A stretch of 64,000 nt of DNA, taken from contig NZ_CAJTQJ010000005.1 of the NCBI RefSeq assembly GCF_910578695.1, positions 58,730-122,729 of the forward strand, read 5' to 3'. This document shows, piece after piece, positions 63,121 to 64,000 of the stretch. The position numbers and the translations under genes were made by a program. The stretch is from an uncultured Brachyspira sp. (lineage in GTDB: Bacteria; Spirochaetota; Brachyspiria; Brachyspirales; Brachyspiraceae). Position 1 is the first letter of the stretch; the number at the start of each line of letters is the position of its first letter. The notes beneath the pieces were generated by a model. It was given only the letters and a program-made list of their open reading frames with translations. It did not search any database and was not told the origin of the DNA.

Positions 63121-63360
63121 TTATTTTTCTAATTCCTTAATTTTATTTTCCAATTCATCAATTCTTTTGATTTTGTTTTCTAATTCTAATACTCTTTTCT
63201 CTAATTTCTGCATTTCACTGTCTTTCTTTTCATACTCTTTTTTACAAGCCTGCACAAAACCTCCGAATGTCGAATTAGAATAATTTAGAGGATCTGCCTT
63301 ACTATTTTTTACCATCTTAACAATCCATCTATATATATCCTGACTAAAATTAATTGACAC
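63121..63360 (-). CDS. Small coiled-coil protein
   Basis: 79 aa. The N-terminal half is globular-looking with SINFSQDIYRWIVKMVKNSK and FGGFVQACKKEYEKKDSE. The C-terminal half is a heptad coiled coil (LEKRVLELENKIKRIDELEN, about 50-75). No family recognised. The gene is in the accessory region, with the GC-rich stretch directly downstream. Confidence 0.55.
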   Translation of the reverse strand: MSINFSQDIYRWIVKMVKNSKADPLNYSNSTFGGFVQACKKEYEKKDSEMQKLEKRVLELENKIKRIDELENKIKELEK

Positions 63361-63521
63361 ATTATATCCAATAAATTACATATTTGAATGTTCGTTTATA
63401 TTTTATTATTAAATATAATTGTTGGAATTATTGAAAAAACTGAAAAAAATGTCCTTGAGTAATTATTGCAAGTATTGGAAATATTGATACAGCAGAGATT
63501 CTAACTATATTTTTTCTATTA

Positions 63522-63988
63522 TTATCTTTCATTATAATTATCAATATACTCAAAATAATTATCAATATACTCAAATAAAAATATAAATAGTAATAAATTA
63601 AATATTAAATATAAATTAGGATTCCAAAAATTCACAGATGACATTATCAAATACCGATTAACTAATAATAATGCTGGTATTATAGATGTCAAAAAATAAC
63701 CAAATTTTTTATAAATATAAATAAAAAAATATGTAATAATTAAGTTAAATATTAAATTGATTATCCTAGTATTAAGTAAATTATAGTCTGATATCTTATA
63801 GAATATAGAATAAAGTATAAAATATATAATAATCCCCTAATAGTTGTAAGTTCATTATTAACAACTTGATTTACTATAAATCTAGCAGATATAGTAGGAC
63901 ATTTTCCGCTTTCATACCATTTCTTCATATCATAAAAGTGCTGATACATATCTGTTCTTAATAAATCTTTTGGGGCTGTCCTAGATAA
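63522..63988 (-). pseudogene. Frameshifted membrane protein gene
   Basis: Two minus-strand frames join: an N-terminal part read from 63988 (TAPKDLLRTDMYQHFYDMKK, then TISARFIVNQVVNNELTTIR) and a C-terminal part ending at 63522 (YFILYSIFYKISDYNLLNTR, then YFLTSIIPALLLVNRYLI and FNLLLFIFLFEYID). They are out of phase near 63835, at a GGGG run; one extra G would restore a single frame with several membrane helices. A stop codon at 63989-63991 closes the frame upstream, so a second lesion or the true beginning lies past the window edge. A 21-base tandem duplication (63534-63575) repeats FEYIDNY at the C-terminus. Confidence 0.6.
63534..63575. repeat. Perfect 21-base tandem duplication
   Basis: Two copies (63534-63554 and 63555-63575) starting ATAATTATCAATATACTC. 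In the membrane-protein frame they repeat seven residues. Confidence 0.9.
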
Positions 63989-64000
63989 CTAAAAAAGCTC

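Overview
The window is a low-GC (roughly 25-30%) chromosome segment of a spirochaete, almost certainly a Brachyspira. The best taxonomic marker is the protein at 53485-54411: its N-terminus and overall sequence match, from memory, the Brachyspira hyodysenteriae flagellar sheath protein FlaA. Two further FlaA-family proteins lie at 14488-16022. Species cannot be decided by eye. No tRNA, rRNA, CRISPR array or transposase gene was recognised.

Layout. 1-5435: the end of rpoB and all of rpoC. 5436-14271: an orphan adenine methyltransferase with decayed coding remnants behind it, hisD and short-form hisG, then a small plus-strand module of unknown function that separates hisG from its partner hisZ, two tandem membrane-anchored DUF2726 proteins and a pseudouridine synthase. 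14272-18103: FlaA pair, two small membrane proteins, mazG and a glutathione peroxidase homologue. 18104-22419: TetR regulator with a probable palindromic operator, and a two-subunit CydDC-like ABC exporter. 22476-26640: a potABCD polyamine operon (minus strand) with a long leader that looks highly structured. 26713-37219: GNAT, ruvA, HMA metal chaperone, two-component system, DtxR-type regulator, lysA, divergent polysaccharide deacetylase, SDR, DUF4132 and a C45-type hydrolase. 37598-45417: polar amino-acid ABC transporter, aroD/aroE, ridA, a DUF368 lipid-carrier transporter and two envelope/TPR proteins. 45452-53306: WecG/TagA glycosyltransferase, pfkA, mgtE, a P-loop ATPase, two more glycosyltransferases (one with a G10 tract) and a Clp-fold serine proteinase. 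53409-58663: flaA, isochorismatase-like hydrolase, tpiA, DUF3298 protein, nth, EamA transporter.

58664-64000 is an accessory region: tyrosine recombinase, a ribbon-helix-helix gene and a decayed copy of it, a two-gene operon whose architecture (about 295-aa soluble protein plus 155-aa protein with four membrane segments) recalls phage lambda RexA/RexB, a probable type I toxin-antitoxin locus, a GC-rich structured stretch and a frameshifted membrane protein. This region and the 9-10.6 kb module are the best places to look for an undescribed system. The pot leader and the poly-G glycosyltransferase are the best regulatory leads.

Gene starts were moved where a ribosome-binding site or family length demanded it (potA, potC, ruvA, the amino-acid ATPase, the isochorismatase homologue and others); each entry says so. 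Family assignments rest on motif recognition from memory; no database search was run.
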